Source of the DNA: Aquimarina sp042434915 | Lineage (GTDB): Bacteria > Bacteroidota > Bacteroidia > Flavobacteriales > Flavobacteriaceae | NCBI RefSeq assembly: GCF_042434915.1 | Contig: NZ_CP170198.1 | Coordinates: 2,852,001-2,916,000 of the forward strand | Reading direction: 5' to 3' | Length of the DNA: 64,000 nt | In this document: piece by piece, positions 7,454 through 15,245 of the stretch | How the letters are laid out: each line of letters starts with the position of its first letter | Numbering within the stretch: position 1 is the stretch's first letter | Position numbers and translations under genes: made by a program | Notes under the pieces: model-generated | The model's input: only the letters and a program-made list of their open reading frames with translations | Database searches by the model: none | Told to the model about the DNA's origin: nothing

Positions 7454-9453
7454 TCTTTAGGTATTAGAGCTTCATAGTTTTCCTCATTCTCCTCTCCTCT
7501 CCATACCCCAACCACGTTAAAAACATCATCATTTATATTCTCCCATGTAGATTTTGGTACATGTTCTAATATAATTAACTGAATCTCATAATTGGTGTTT
7601 TTCATGAATTCATTACATGCTTCAAATATTTTTTTTGTATCCTCAATATCCTTAGAGCCTTTTGCCCCATCCTTTTCTTCAAATTTTTCAGGATAATACA
7701 CTTGGCTTGGCTGGTCAAAAATTAAAAAAGAGGGTACAAAATTGGGCTTGCCAGTTTCCTTAAGTTTATAAAAAAACTCATGAAGTCCTAACATAGTTGA
7801 AATGTGATAGCCCATATAATTAGCCCCACTACCTAATCTAGATAAAAAGTACTTATTTTGTGTTTTAGTATCTTCAACTTTTATATTTAAACTTTCCTTA
7901 GGGTCTAGTAGTACTTTTTTGGTTTTTTTATCTTCAATTGGTAGTATTTTAATATACTTCCCTATCAGTTTAGATAATTTATTTAGAGATAGTTCTTTGT
8001 CAAACTTTTTCTCTAAATCTTTAAGCTTTTTAATTTTCTTATCTATCTCTTCTTGTAAATCTTTTATTTCATTAGCTAAGATACCTGATGGAGCTATTTT
8101 CTTTAAATTATCAATAGCATGTTGTATTTTACCAATAAATTGAAAAGATTTTTGAAAAGATTTCTCTTCTTCTTTTGCTTCTGAAATTATTCTGATGTTA
8201 TTATCTATTTTTTCAATGAGCTCTTCTTTCTTCTTAATTTCACTTTTTATACTAATCCTCTCTTTATCAAAATTGAATAATAATGATTTAGAATTTTCTA
8301 AGACTATTTTGTTTCTAGCTTTTTCCTCATTTAAAGACAGTAACTCATCTATAGCCTTTGTTGATTCAGAATCACAAAAAGGACATCTATTAGATCCTTT
8401 TTGTCTTAAAAACCATTCAACAGGCTTTAACCTATTCTCCTTTTCAAATGCTACATCTGTTATATAATCATCTTTGGAGTTATTTAACTCTTCAATTTTA
8501 TAAAGACTTGTTTTTAACTTATCTAATTCTCTAATTAATAAATCTCTACTTTGATTGAAATCTGTAATTTTTTCTGAAAATCTATTTGCAGCTCCTTGCT
8601 TATATAAAATGCCTTTTTTAGAATTACTAACAACTTTTGATAATTCTTTTTGTATCAAATTTACACTTGAGCTACTAATATCTAAATCTGAATTAGTTAA
8701 CCCTAGGTTAACAGCTTCAGTATAATATTCATAAATATCGGATTGCCAATTTTCATACTGTTTTGTAATTTCTTCTAATTTTATTTTCTTCTTCTTTTTA
8801 TCTATTTCTAACTCATTAATTTCCTTTTCTAAAATTAGAATATCATATGATTTATAACCGAGAATTAAAGGAAATATCGTTTTCAATTTTTGCAAATGCT
8901 CCCAAGTATCTGTTTTATAAAACATAGTAGATGGATTAGCAATAATATTTTGAGTTTGAAATTGAAAAGCTGCTGTATCTCTGAAACTTGCTGGTGAATC
9001 AAATGGGTTACTTAAACCATCATTAGTAGCTATGTTTTTAAAACCAGAAAATTCACTTAACACCCTCTTAATATAAGTGGTGTTTTGCCTGTAGTCATTT
9101 TTATTTTCTAACCATTCATTTGTCCTTAATGATAAATTTTCTCCTCTTCTATTTTCTTTATAAAAGTACATAGTAGATTTTGAGTCATCATAGTTGTCTC
9201 TTCCTATAAATAGATATTCATCATTCATTTTGAGATATAAAGCAAATACTTCGACAGTTTTTCTAATAGTGCCAACAGGAATGTTACACTCTCCACTGCC
9301 CAAACAATAATCAATGATGTCAATTATAGCAGACTTGCCTCTTTGACTATATCCTGTTATAATATTTATTTTATCTTCTTTAAAAGTCAAAATTTGTGGA
9401 GAAAACTCTTTGTCTTTCGGGTATAGTATTATGTTCTTTATATATAGTTTCAT
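7444..9453 (-). CDS. DUF3732 SMC-like ABC ATPase (ABC-3C ATPase component)
   Basis: This 669-aa protein is an SMC/Rad50-like ABC ATPase. Walker A is GYSQRGKS (34-41). The middle (205-500) is a long coiled coil interrupted by a CPFC (357-360) that resembles a zinc-hook tip. The signature-like segment is RLGSGANYMGYH (539-550). Walker B is SFLIFDQPSQVYYP (575 onward), with D580 followed by Q instead of the usual catalytic E, and the switch histidine is H631 in ILEHV. The FDQPSQVY block is the hallmark of DUF3732. This family is the ATPase of ABC-three-component conflict systems described by computational work. The start ATG shares one base with the stop codon of the middle component gene (TAATG), indicating coupled translation. 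Confidence 0.85.
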   Translation of the reverse strand: MKLYIKNIILYPKDKEFSPQILTFKEDKINIITGYSQRGKSAIIDIIDYCLGSGECNIPVGTIRKTVEVFALYLKMNDEYLFIGRDNYDDSKSTMYFYKENRRGENLSLRTNEWLENKNDYRQNTTYIKRVLSEFSGFKNIATNDGLSNPFDSPASFRDTAAFQFQTQNIIANPSTMFYKTDTWEHLQKLKTIFPLILGYKSYDILILEKEINELEIDKKKKKIKLEEITKQYENWQSDIYEYYTEAVNLGLTNSDLDISSSSVNLIQKELSKVVSNSKKGILYKQGAANRFSEKITDFNQSRDLLIRELDKLKTSLYKIEELNNSKDDYITDVAFEKENRLKPVEWFLRQKGSNRCPFCDSESTKAIDELLSLNEEKARNKIVLENSKSLLFNFDKERISIKSEIKKKEELIEKIDNNIRIISEAKEEEKSFQKSFQFIGKIQHAIDNLKKIAPSGILANEIKDLQEEIDKKIKKLKDLEKKFDKELSLNKLSKLIGKYIKILPIEDKKTKKVLLDPKESLNIKVEDTKTQNKYFLSRLGSGANYMGYHISTMLGLHEFFYKLKETGKPNFVPSFLIFDQPSQVYYPEKFEEKDGAKGSKDIEDTKKIFEACNEFMKNTNYEIQLIILEHVPKSTWENINDDVFNVVGVWRGEENEENYEALIPKEWL

Positions 9454-9962
9454 TAAAATCTTATGTTTAATTCTAATTGAATGTTTTTTTCGGAATTTTT
9501 AGCAAAAATATGACCTAATTTATAAGCACTATTTTGAATAGTTCTTACTATGTTTTCTCTCCCAAAACTACTGGTTATGGATATTTTATGTGATCTAAAA
9601 CCATATAAAAGTTCAACACTTTTATCTACTTTATTATACTCTATAATTTTTTTACTGAAAGCTAAATTCAAAGCATTAAATGTTTGAGGAGACATTTTAT
9701 TTGCTCTATTCTGCAAACCCAATATCATTTCTTTATTATTTAAAATAGCAGTATATAATTCATTAGAACTTTTAAAAACCTCTCTTGTATCTTTATGGTA
9801 AACAACAGGTAACACAAAAAATAAGTACTTTAATTTTGGGAAATTCAATTTTTCTTTTTTCTGTTTTGCTACCTTATTATAGCCTAGAATAAAACTATGA
9901 CATGCTAAAGCACTTATAGCTGTATTTTGCATAATATCATATAAGTTGAATTCTTGATTCAT
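9453..9962 (-). CDS. ABC-3C middle component
   Basis: This is a 169-aa protein without enzyme motifs. It has an N-terminal helix pair with a GYNKVAKQ stretch, then the pattern LKYLFFVLPVVYHKDTRE, NNKEMILGLQNRANKMSPQTFNALNLAF. This agrees with the small middle-component (MC) family that accompanies DUF3732 ATPases. It lies 3 nt after the stop of the effector gene and overlaps the ATPase start by one base. In the family model the MC couples the ATPase to the variable effector. Function is inferred from gene order and family resemblance, as I cannot run a profile search. Confidence 0.75.
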   Translation of the reverse strand: MNQEFNLYDIMQNTAISALACHSFILGYNKVAKQKKEKLNFPKLKYLFFVLPVVYHKDTREVFKSSNELYTAILNNKEMILGLQNRANKMSPQTFNALNLAFSKKIIEYNKVDKSVELLYGFRSHKISITSSFGRENIVRTIQNSAYKLGHIFAKNSEKNIQLELNIRF

Positions 9963-9965
9963 AAA

Positions 9966-11207
9966 TTATTGATGTTTAGAGTCTTTAAATCTTTCTTTCC
10001 AGTCCGGATGCCATCCTATTTTTGGGATATTAGATAGTTTTAAAAAACTGCCATTTTTAATATAAATATTGTCAGTATTGAATTTATAATCATTATTAAA
10101 ATTTATTTTTAACCTATTCATTATATGTCCATAAACTTCAATAGCTAATTCATTTTTTTCATCCTCTGTATATCTTGAAGATTCAAAAATTACTTTATCA
10201 TCAAAATATGATTGCCATTCTTCAAAACAAGAATCTATAAACTTGCTAAAATCTTCTTTTGTAAAATCACCTTGTTCATTGATAATATAAGTATGTTCAA
10301 TTTCGTATCGTATAAAGTCCTCTATAGCTTTTTTTATAATCCTGTTTTTTGCATCTTCTTTTCTTGATAACAATTCAATTTGTTTAACAAAAAGCTCATC
10401 TTTTTTAGCTTCAATTTCTTCATTATTTATGGAGAAACTACTTTTTACTCTAAACAAAGCATTAACAATAGATGGCCTATTGATTAAGGATTGGTATTTG
10501 TTATTCATTTCCATTTTTCTGAATTCAGCAGTTTCTGCGTTTCTCCACAGTTTTAAACTATTAGATGTTAACCATCCCAACATTCCTTCATAAATATTAT
10601 TTTGTTGGAGTTCTGAAATATGCTTGGAGTTTAAGTGTAACCTATTTAAAATATCTGTTTTAAGGTTTGTATTATCTTTGATTTCAATTGAAGGCTGAAT
10701 AACTTCAAAAATGTCAAATTTCTTGATTATAAAATTTATAAGTTTTAATATCGATTCAATAGATTTACCTTTATTTTTATTTTTTCCCCTTGTTTTTGAT
10801 AGCTTTTCTATTTGCTCTGTTCTTAATTCTAAAATCTTTTCTTTGACCATATTAAAATCATTATTACAGATAAAGTGAAGTAATGAGTTTTTTGAAATAG
10901 GTTTGTTAGTTGAACAAATGAAAATAGTGTTATTGTCAAATATCTTGTTCTCTGTTTTTTCAACCCAAAGTTGTAAAGTTCTCCAAAGAGCATAAGTAGT
11001 GTCCCCAAAAGTAGTTCCACTTTCTGAAATACTATGTTTAGATTGGTCTGTAATCAAAACAGTTCCATCCGTCTTATGTGTAGCAATATCATCTACATTT
11101 TCAATAGATATATAATCAGAGTCACTTTCTAAATCTGAAAGAAGTAGTAATGCTCTTTCAAATTGAAAAAGATACCCAGAAAAAGACCCCTTTGCTGAAT
11201 CAGACAT
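9966..11207 (-). CDS. ABC-3C effector: nuclease-like N-terminus with ABC-3C C-terminal domain
   Basis: This 413-aa protein has an N-terminal block, SGYLFQFERALLLL (10-23), then SIENVDDIATHKTDG (34-48) and VLITDQSKHS (50-59). The order E/D-rich strand, D39-D40, Q55-x-K57 looks like the PD-(D/E)xK fold in its DD...QxK variant, as in Cap4/DUF4297-type nucleases. The rest is helical and ends with KIGWHPDWKERFKD, where a C-terminal docking domain of the ABC-3C type would be. The ATG overlaps the XRE stop codon by 8 nt. The expected role is cutting DNA when the ATPase and middle component sense a conflict such as phage DNA. Nuclease activity and trigger are inferred. Confidence 0.7.
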   Translation of the reverse strand: MSDSAKGSFSGYLFQFERALLLLSDLESDSDYISIENVDDIATHKTDGTVLITDQSKHSISESGTTFGDTTYALWRTLQLWVEKTENKIFDNNTIFICSTNKPISKNSLLHFICNNDFNMVKEKILELRTEQIEKLSKTRGKNKNKGKSIESILKLINFIIKKFDIFEVIQPSIEIKDNTNLKTDILNRLHLNSKHISELQQNNIYEGMLGWLTSNSLKLWRNAETAEFRKMEMNNKYQSLINRPSIVNALFRVKSSFSINNEEIEAKKDELFVKQIELLSRKEDAKNRIIKKAIEDFIRYEIEHTYIINEQGDFTKEDFSKFIDSCFEEWQSYFDDKVIFESSRYTEDEKNELAIEVYGHIMNRLKINFNNDYKFNTDNIYIKNGSFLKLSNIPKIGWHPDWKERFKDSKHQ

Positions 11208-11502
11208 TTCTTATTTCTTTTACTTTTTTTTCTGCTAATTTTAATATATCCAATGCATCATCTTCATCTTTAATATCTTCATAAATCTTTTCAGCGTACC
11301 ATATTGATAAAAGCATTTTATTATCTATTCCTAATGCAGATGCAATCTTATTAATTTGTTCTTTAGTTGGGCTTCTATATCCATTCTCTATTTTACTTAT
11401 CATTGAAGTGTCCACATCTACAAGTGAAGCCAGTTGTCTCATAAGCAAATCTTTTTTTTCTCTTTCATTTTTTATTAAACTACCTAAATTCATAACTTGC
11501 AT
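11200..11502 (-). CDS. XRE-family HTH regulator of the ABC-3C operon
   Basis: This is a 100-aa protein with a Cro/C1-type helix-turn-helix in residues 8-65 (SLIKNERE, MRQLASLVDVDTSMISKIENG, then the PTKEQINKIASALGI helix) and a short acidic tail. It is the first gene of the minus-strand operon and overlaps the effector gene by 8 nt. An ATG at 11493 is an alternative start, 3 residues in. Tandem CTTGTCA repeats lie 9-25 nt upstream, so it probably represses its own operon and keeps the nuclease system in check. Similar leader regulators precede many defence operons. Confidence 0.85.
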   Translation of the reverse strand: MQVMNLGSLIKNEREKKDLLMRQLASLVDVDTSMISKIENGYRSPTKEQINKIASALGIDNKMLLSIWYAEKIYEDIKDEDDALDILKLAEKKVKEIRNV

Positions 11503-11977
11503 TGATTTAACTTGTCAGTACTTGTCAATATAAGAATTTTTTTGATAAAAATTTGAAAATGAAATATTTATGTGTAAATGACCCTACACAAAGTACCCCC
11601 CCTTGTTTGGAATTTCAAACTCCCCCCGCCTATTCTATATAAGTTAGTTTTTTTTTGAGGCAGTATTTATTCATCTTTAATTTTAAAGACTTTGCAGTTT
11701 GATAGTTGTATAGTATGATCTCTTAGAGGTTAGTAAATCTTACTTATAAAATTTATCTAACTAAAGTTATAAGTGTTCAAGTGACTCAGAGGCTATAGAA
11801 TTTACACTTTAATTTTTTCCTCACTCCCCCCACTTAATACCCTCACTTATTTGGGCTAGTCTATAAGGACTAGTTCTTTCATTATCTGCCATGCCATCTA
11901 ATTCTAGGTGAAAGTTGCAATTACTTTGGTTTAGCAGTAGTAATGAAGTGATTTTATTCAACTCAAAAATTATTAAA
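11503..11977. other. Regulatory and noncoding region upstream of the ABC-3C operon
   Basis: I see no gene. Next to the XRE start are the operator-like repeats. Further on, C7 (11596-11602) and C6 (11622-11627) flank a small GTTTG/CAAAC hairpin, and another C-tract follows near 11825-11831. Such C-runs are rare in this AT-rich DNA. The rest holds a weak leader for the gene at 11978. Confidence 0.4.
11511..11527 (-). promoter_or_regulatory. Operator: tandem CTTGTCA repeats
   Basis: CTTGTCA occurs at 11511-11517 and 11521-11527, exactly 10 bp (one helical turn) apart. The second copy overlaps a TATATTG sequence on the minus strand that resembles a -7 box. The position just ahead of the XRE gene suggests autorepression. 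Confidence 0.6.
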
Positions 11978-12367
11978 ATGGTACGAATTATCAATTATAA
12001 ACAAAGAGAAAGAGAAGATGGAACTACGTTTTTCCTTTTAGAATTACAAGGAGGTATTGAAATGGTTTTGTCTAAAGAAACAGGGCAATATTATGCTACA
12101 GCTAAGAAAGCATTCATTACCTCAACTTTTGATGAGGCTACTTGTCAAGCTCTCATAGGTTCAGAAATGCCTGGTAATGTGGTAAAGAAAGAAGTAGAGC
12201 CATATACTTATGTAGTCAAAGAAACAGGAGAAGAATTAATCTTAATGCATAGATGGGTGTTTGTCCCTAGAGAAGAGCAACCATCTAAAGAAGATAAAGC
12301 TATAGAAGAATTAATGGCAGACACTTCTATGTTTTCACAAAATGGAGCTTCACAATTAGCTGAATAA
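11978..12367 (+). CDS. Small conserved-looking mobile-element protein, function unknown
   Basis: This is a 129-aa protein. I start it at ATG 11978 rather than at the upstream TTG (11915), because the extra 21 residues look like noncoding leader. The N-terminal half (RIINYKQREREDGTTFFLLELQ, then EMVLSKETGQYYATAKKAFI) is beta-rich, and the C-terminus is acidic and probably disordered (EEQPSKEDKAIEELMAD...). I do not recognise the family. The position between the Sak4-like/cargo block and the RadC-type gene, and an acidic tail after a beta-rich core, would fit a DNA-replication accessory protein such as an SSB-like protein, but this is a guess. The second 49-nt element begins 20 nt after its stop. 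Confidence 0.6.
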   Translation: MVRIINYKQREREDGTTFFLLELQGGIEMVLSKETGQYYATAKKAFITSTFDEATCQALIGSEMPGNVVKKEVEPYTYVVKETGEELILMHRWVFVPREEQPSKEDKAIEELMADTSMFSQNGASQLAE

Positions 12368-12387
12368 GGAGTTTAATTAATAATTTG

Positions 12388-12436
12388 ACGTCCATAATTG
12401 GTGCTTATATATACTATTGGTACTGAGAATGGACGT
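12388..12436 (+). repeat. 49-nt element copy B with inverted ends
   Basis: It starts ACGTCCAT and ends TGGACGT, in the same orientation and with the same length as copy A (4412-4460), with 37 of 49 bases identical. Like copy A it lies just downstream of a plus-strand stop codon. Confidence 0.75.
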
Positions 12437-12513
12437 TTTATTTTTCTTGACATGGTATTTATACTATATCAGTTTATAAATGATCAAGAAAAATTTAAAT
12501 AGTGCATTATACT

Positions 12514-12948
12514 ATGAGAGTTTCAGAAATAAAAGTATCCTATTCTAATTCTAATAGGAACTGTATAAAGATATCTAAAAGTGAGATAGCCTACAAAGTT
12601 GCTTTAACACACTGGGATATGGATACTATAGAATTTCAAGAAGAGGTAAAAGTTATTCTACTAAATAAAGCTAACGTTGTTTTAGGAATTTACCAATTAT
12701 CAAAAGGAGGAATTGCGCAAAGTATAGTAGATATTAAAATTATATTAAGCGTAGCATTAAAAACACATTCCTCTTCTATTGTGCTTATCCATAATCACCC
12801 TACTGGTACATTAGTGCCAAGTAATGCGGACATACAAATTACTCAAAAACTAATACAAGCCTGTAAAGCAGTTGATTTAATTCTACTAGATCATTTGATT
12901 ATTTCAAAGGAGGGTTACTACAGTCTAGCTGACAATGGAAAAACATAA
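12514..12948 (+). CDS. RadC-type JAB domain protein
   Basis: This 144-aa protein is a single JAB/MPN domain. The metal motif HNHPTGTLVPSNAD gives H-x-H-P...S-x-x-D, complete for zinc binding, and an EEVKVILLNKANVVLG strand precedes it, as in RadC. The helix-hairpin-helix N-terminus of full-length chromosomal RadC is missing, which is usual for the short RadC-like proteins of mobile elements and phages. I choose ATG 12514 over an in-frame GTG at 12502. Known RadC-like proteins have no settled biochemical role; anti-restriction or recombination functions have been suggested. A perfect hairpin overlaps its stop codon. Confidence 0.85.
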   Translation: MRVSEIKVSYSNSNRNCIKISKSEIAYKVALTHWDMDTIEFQEEVKVILLNKANVVLGIYQLSKGGIAQSIVDIKIILSVALKTHSSSIVLIHNHPTGTLVPSNADIQITQKLIQACKAVDLILLDHLIISKEGYYSLADNGKT

Positions 12949-12966
12949 TCCATTGTCAGTTCTCTA
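12929..12966 (+). terminator. Terminator hairpin overlapping the RadC-type stop codon
   Basis: CTGACAATGG (12929-12938) and CCATTGTCAG (12950-12959) form a perfect 10-bp stem with an 11-nt loop containing the stop codon, followed by TTCTCTATT. The tail is only partly T-rich. Confidence 0.55.
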
Positions 12967-13211
12967 TTATGGTAGTAGTTTTTGCAATAATTGCATATTC
13001 TGCAAACTTTGCAAATTCGCGTGTCTGTGAATATGCATAAAAGAGTCATAAATATTACTTTTTTATCTCTAATGTTATTTGATAGATATACTACTATAGC
13101 CAAATTCTACTGAATCCATGTGTGGAATGTTGTAATATTATTTTGTTCTAGTAGGAATAACAGAATAATGCGGGATTGAAAAGCAAAACTACCTAATAGC
13201 CAAATTGTGAT

Positions 13212-13472
13212 TTATGGTGTATCAAAGCATAGTAATTCTGGTAGTGTCACCTCTAGTGCTTCAGAAATTCTAAAAAGGGTAAACAAAGTGGGATTATTTC
13301 TACCAGATTCTATGCGAGATATATTTGTAGTGTCAAATTTACCCATCATTTTACCTGCCAAATCAACTTGAGATAAGCCTCTATTCTCCCTTATTCTTTG
13401 GATATTTTTTCCAACATTCTGGAGTAATTCAGTTTTAATATTTTCTAATTCAAGCTCTTCCAATGTTGTCAT
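13212..13472 (-). CDS. XRE-family HTH repressor
   Basis: This is an 86-aa protein. An HTH domain (residues about 15-75) contains VGKNIQRIRENRGLSQVDLA, TNISRIESGRNNPTLFTLFRISEAL and TLPELL, typical of Cro/C1-type regulators. ATG 13472 is preferred to the upstream TTG at 13487. It is divergent from the SHOCT membrane gene, and a GCATTA/TAATGC palindrome lies between them, a likely operator. It may regulate excision or the right-end genes of the element. Confidence 0.85.
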   Translation of the reverse strand: MTTLEELELENIKTELLQNVGKNIQRIRENRGLSQVDLAGKMMGKFDTTNISRIESGRNNPTLFTLFRISEALEVTLPELLCFDTP

Positions 13473-13503
13473 ATTTGGCAATATCAAAAGAAGTGATTAC
13501 ATT

Positions 13504-13518
13504 GCATTAGTTTAATGC
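13504..13518. promoter_or_regulatory. Palindromic operator GCATTA-gtt-TAATGC
   Basis: This is a perfect 6-bp inverted repeat with a 3-nt centre between the divergent XRE and membrane-protein genes. Size and symmetry suit a dimeric XRE repressor. Confidence 0.5.
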
Positions 13519-13546
13519 CATATATGACAGGTTAAATTTTATCTCT

Positions 13547-14194
13547 ATGGAACAGATTATTACATCCTTCTTAATAGCCATTATATTTTTTACAATAGCC
13601 TATGCTCTAATAGCATTTGTTGAAGGTAGAGGAACTATTAAGAAATTATATCAAAACAATTATCATTTGATTTTTGCTTCAGTAGGTTACTTTTTTGTAA
13701 TCCTTTTATTATTCTATTTGTTAACAGAGTTTTTAAAAAATGGTAAAAGCAACTATGGGATAATAGGTCTTACTGGTTTTATTATAAAATTAATAATGGC
13801 TAGTTATGTTAGTAAAAAAGCTGCACAGCAAAACAGAAGCTCTATACTCTGGTACATATTAGGATTGTTAGAGTTCCATTCTGCATTAATTGCTTTAGGT
13901 ATAAGTAAAGCTATATATAAAATACCAAATACATCAAAGCCCGAATTTATTACGCTAAACCAGGAGGTAAAAGAAAAAATAGCTTCATTCAAAGCAATTA
14001 AATCTAATAGCAACAAGGATAAACAAAAAGAATACAAGATTAAACAAGAGTACTGGAGCTATTTTGATGACTTGCTGAATAAAATTAGTGAAAACAATAC
14101 TAACACAACTGAATTGGAAAAATACAAAAGAGCCTTAAAGTCTGGTGTCATAAGTCAAGATGAATATGACTTAAAGATCTCCAAATTCTTATAA
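13547..14194 (+). CDS. Membrane protein with C-terminal SHOCT domain
   Basis: This is a 215-aa protein with about four hydrophobic segments (residues 3-24, 41-63, 72-88 and 100-121). A polar linker rich in K, S and N follows, then a C-terminal ELEKYKRALKSGVISQDEYDLKISKFL-like helical pair that fits the short C-terminal (SHOCT) domain. SHOCT domains are oligomerisation or anchoring modules and give no specific function. The gene is divergent from the XRE repressor and probably controlled by it. In a defence-bearing element such a membrane protein could be an effector or an exclusion protein; this is speculation. Confidence 0.6.
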   Translation: MEQIITSFLIAIIFFTIAYALIAFVEGRGTIKKLYQNNYHLIFASVGYFFVILLLFYLLTEFLKNGKSNYGIIGLTGFIIKLIMASYVSKKAAQQNRSSILWYILGLLEFHSALIALGISKAIYKIPNTSKPEFITLNQEVKEKIASFKAIKSNSNKDKQKEYKIKQEYWSYFDDLLNKISENNTNTTELEKYKRALKSGVISQDEYDLKISKFL

Positions 14195-14307
14195 GTAAAT
14201 CACCTCCTTTTTAACCTATAAGAAAGAATTAAATCAAAGTTTGGTTATTAGATTGTTAGCAGGATTACTTAAAGCCTCGAAGGAAAAATAATTAAACCCT
14301 TTATACT

Positions 14308-14709
14308 ATGAGAAACCTATTTAGACTACCCCTTTTATTAATTACGCTTGTATTTATAACATATTGTTCAAAAGATGATAATGAAGGAAGTATTACTACA
14401 CCAGATTCCATCAATCAAACTGAATGGGGACATGATGAACCTGACAGAAGTTATTTTATATATTTCTCTGTAAATGATGAGGTAAGACTTAATCATCCTT
14501 TCTATGATGTTGGTAGTGGTGAATTTTATAATGAAGATATATATGGAACTTTTACATATGATAAACCCAATGTTACTTTTAGTTTCACTGGTCAGTGTAA
14601 TAACAATGGATTTGTATTTTTAGAATGTGATGTTACAGGAGTTATCAATGGCTCAACTTTAAGTATCAAGGAAGATGGTACTACTTACACTTTTACATTT
14701 ATACCTTAA
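14308..14709 (+). CDS. Small lipoprotein of unknown function
   Basis: This is a 133-aa protein. A signal peptide ends in a lipobox VFITYC, and the mature protein starts CSKDD, with an acidic +2 to +5 segment typical of surface-exposed Bacteroidota lipoproteins. The remainder is beta-strand-rich with alternating aromatic residues (RSYFIYFSVNDEV, YGTFTYDKPNVTFSFTG) and looks like a small lipocalin-like barrel. A pair of cysteines (in GQCNNNG and LECDV) could bridge. I do not recognise the family. It lies 26 nt before another lipoprotein gene and may share a transcript. Confidence 0.65.
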   Translation: MRNLFRLPLLLITLVFITYCSKDDNEGSITTPDSINQTEWGHDEPDRSYFIYFSVNDEVRLNHPFYDVGSGEFYNEDIYGTFTYDKPNVTFSFTGQCNNNGFVFLECDVTGVINGSTLSIKEDGTTYTFTFIP

Positions 14710-14735
14710 ATATTTCAATACTAAAAATTAAAGAA

Positions 14736-15182
14736 ATGAAAAGCCTATTAAAATTAAACCTAATAGCATTATTAGCTATTCTAGTTGCATCTTGTGCATC
14801 AACAAAACAGTTTAAGAAGTTTACACAAGATGAAGATTTAGAATCTGATAAAGCAAGAATATATATTGTTAGAACTGGAAACTTTGGAGGTTTTGTGAAA
14901 TTCAATGTTTTTGATAATTCCAAGGATAATCAAATGGGTTCATTAGGACCAAAGAGCTATTTGTGCTTTGATGTAACACCTGAAGAGCATAAAATTATAG
15001 CTCAAGCTGAAACAGAAAGAGTCTACACAATTAATGCTCAAAAAGGTAAAACATATTATTTGAGACTAATTCCAAAAATGGGTTTTAACTATGCTAGAGT
15101 TAATTTTGAAATGTTAAGTGCTCAGGAAGGAAAAGAAGCAGTAAAAAAATTAAAAACACCTAAAATGTATTATAGCGAATAA
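14736..15182 (+). CDS. DUF2846-like lipoprotein
   Basis: This is a 148-aa protein with a lipoprotein signal (LLAILVASC, Cys20). The body contains ARIYIVRTGNFGGFVKFNVFDN, an SYLCFDVTPEEHKI strand pair and TYYLRL, a pattern close to the DUF2846 family of small envelope lipoproteins. The function of that family is unknown. The gene follows another lipoprotein gene by 26 nt and is closed by a clear terminator (15204-15232). Confidence 0.65.
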   Translation: MKSLLKLNLIALLAILVASCASTKQFKKFTQDEDLESDKARIYIVRTGNFGGFVKFNVFDNSKDNQMGSLGPKSYLCFDVTPEEHKIIAQAETERVYTINAQKGKTYYLRLIPKMGFNYARVNFEMLSAQEGKEAVKKLKTPKMYYSE

Positions 15183-15203
15183 ATTTTAAATTATTAAAAG
15201 TAG

Positions 15204-15232
15204 ACCACCTCAAATTTGTAGGTGGTTTTTTT
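15204..15232 (+). terminator. Terminator after the lipoprotein pair
   Basis: ACCACCT (15204-15210) pairs with AGGTGGT (15220-15226), followed by seven T. It ends 13 nt before the next start codon. Confidence 0.7.
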
Positions 15233-15245
15233 ATACCCAATTTTT

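Noticed and set aside
7919..8467. Plus-strand frames rich in S, F and L opposite the DUF3732 gene
   Set aside because: They are reverse readings of the coiled-coil codons of the ATPase.
12502..12948. Upstream GTG start for the RadC-type gene
   Set aside because: The ATG at 12514 gives the more usual N-terminus, and the four extra residues have no support.
13804..14037. Minus-strand frame inside the SHOCT membrane protein gene
   Set aside because: Shadow; the plus frame has membrane segments and a SHOCT motif.
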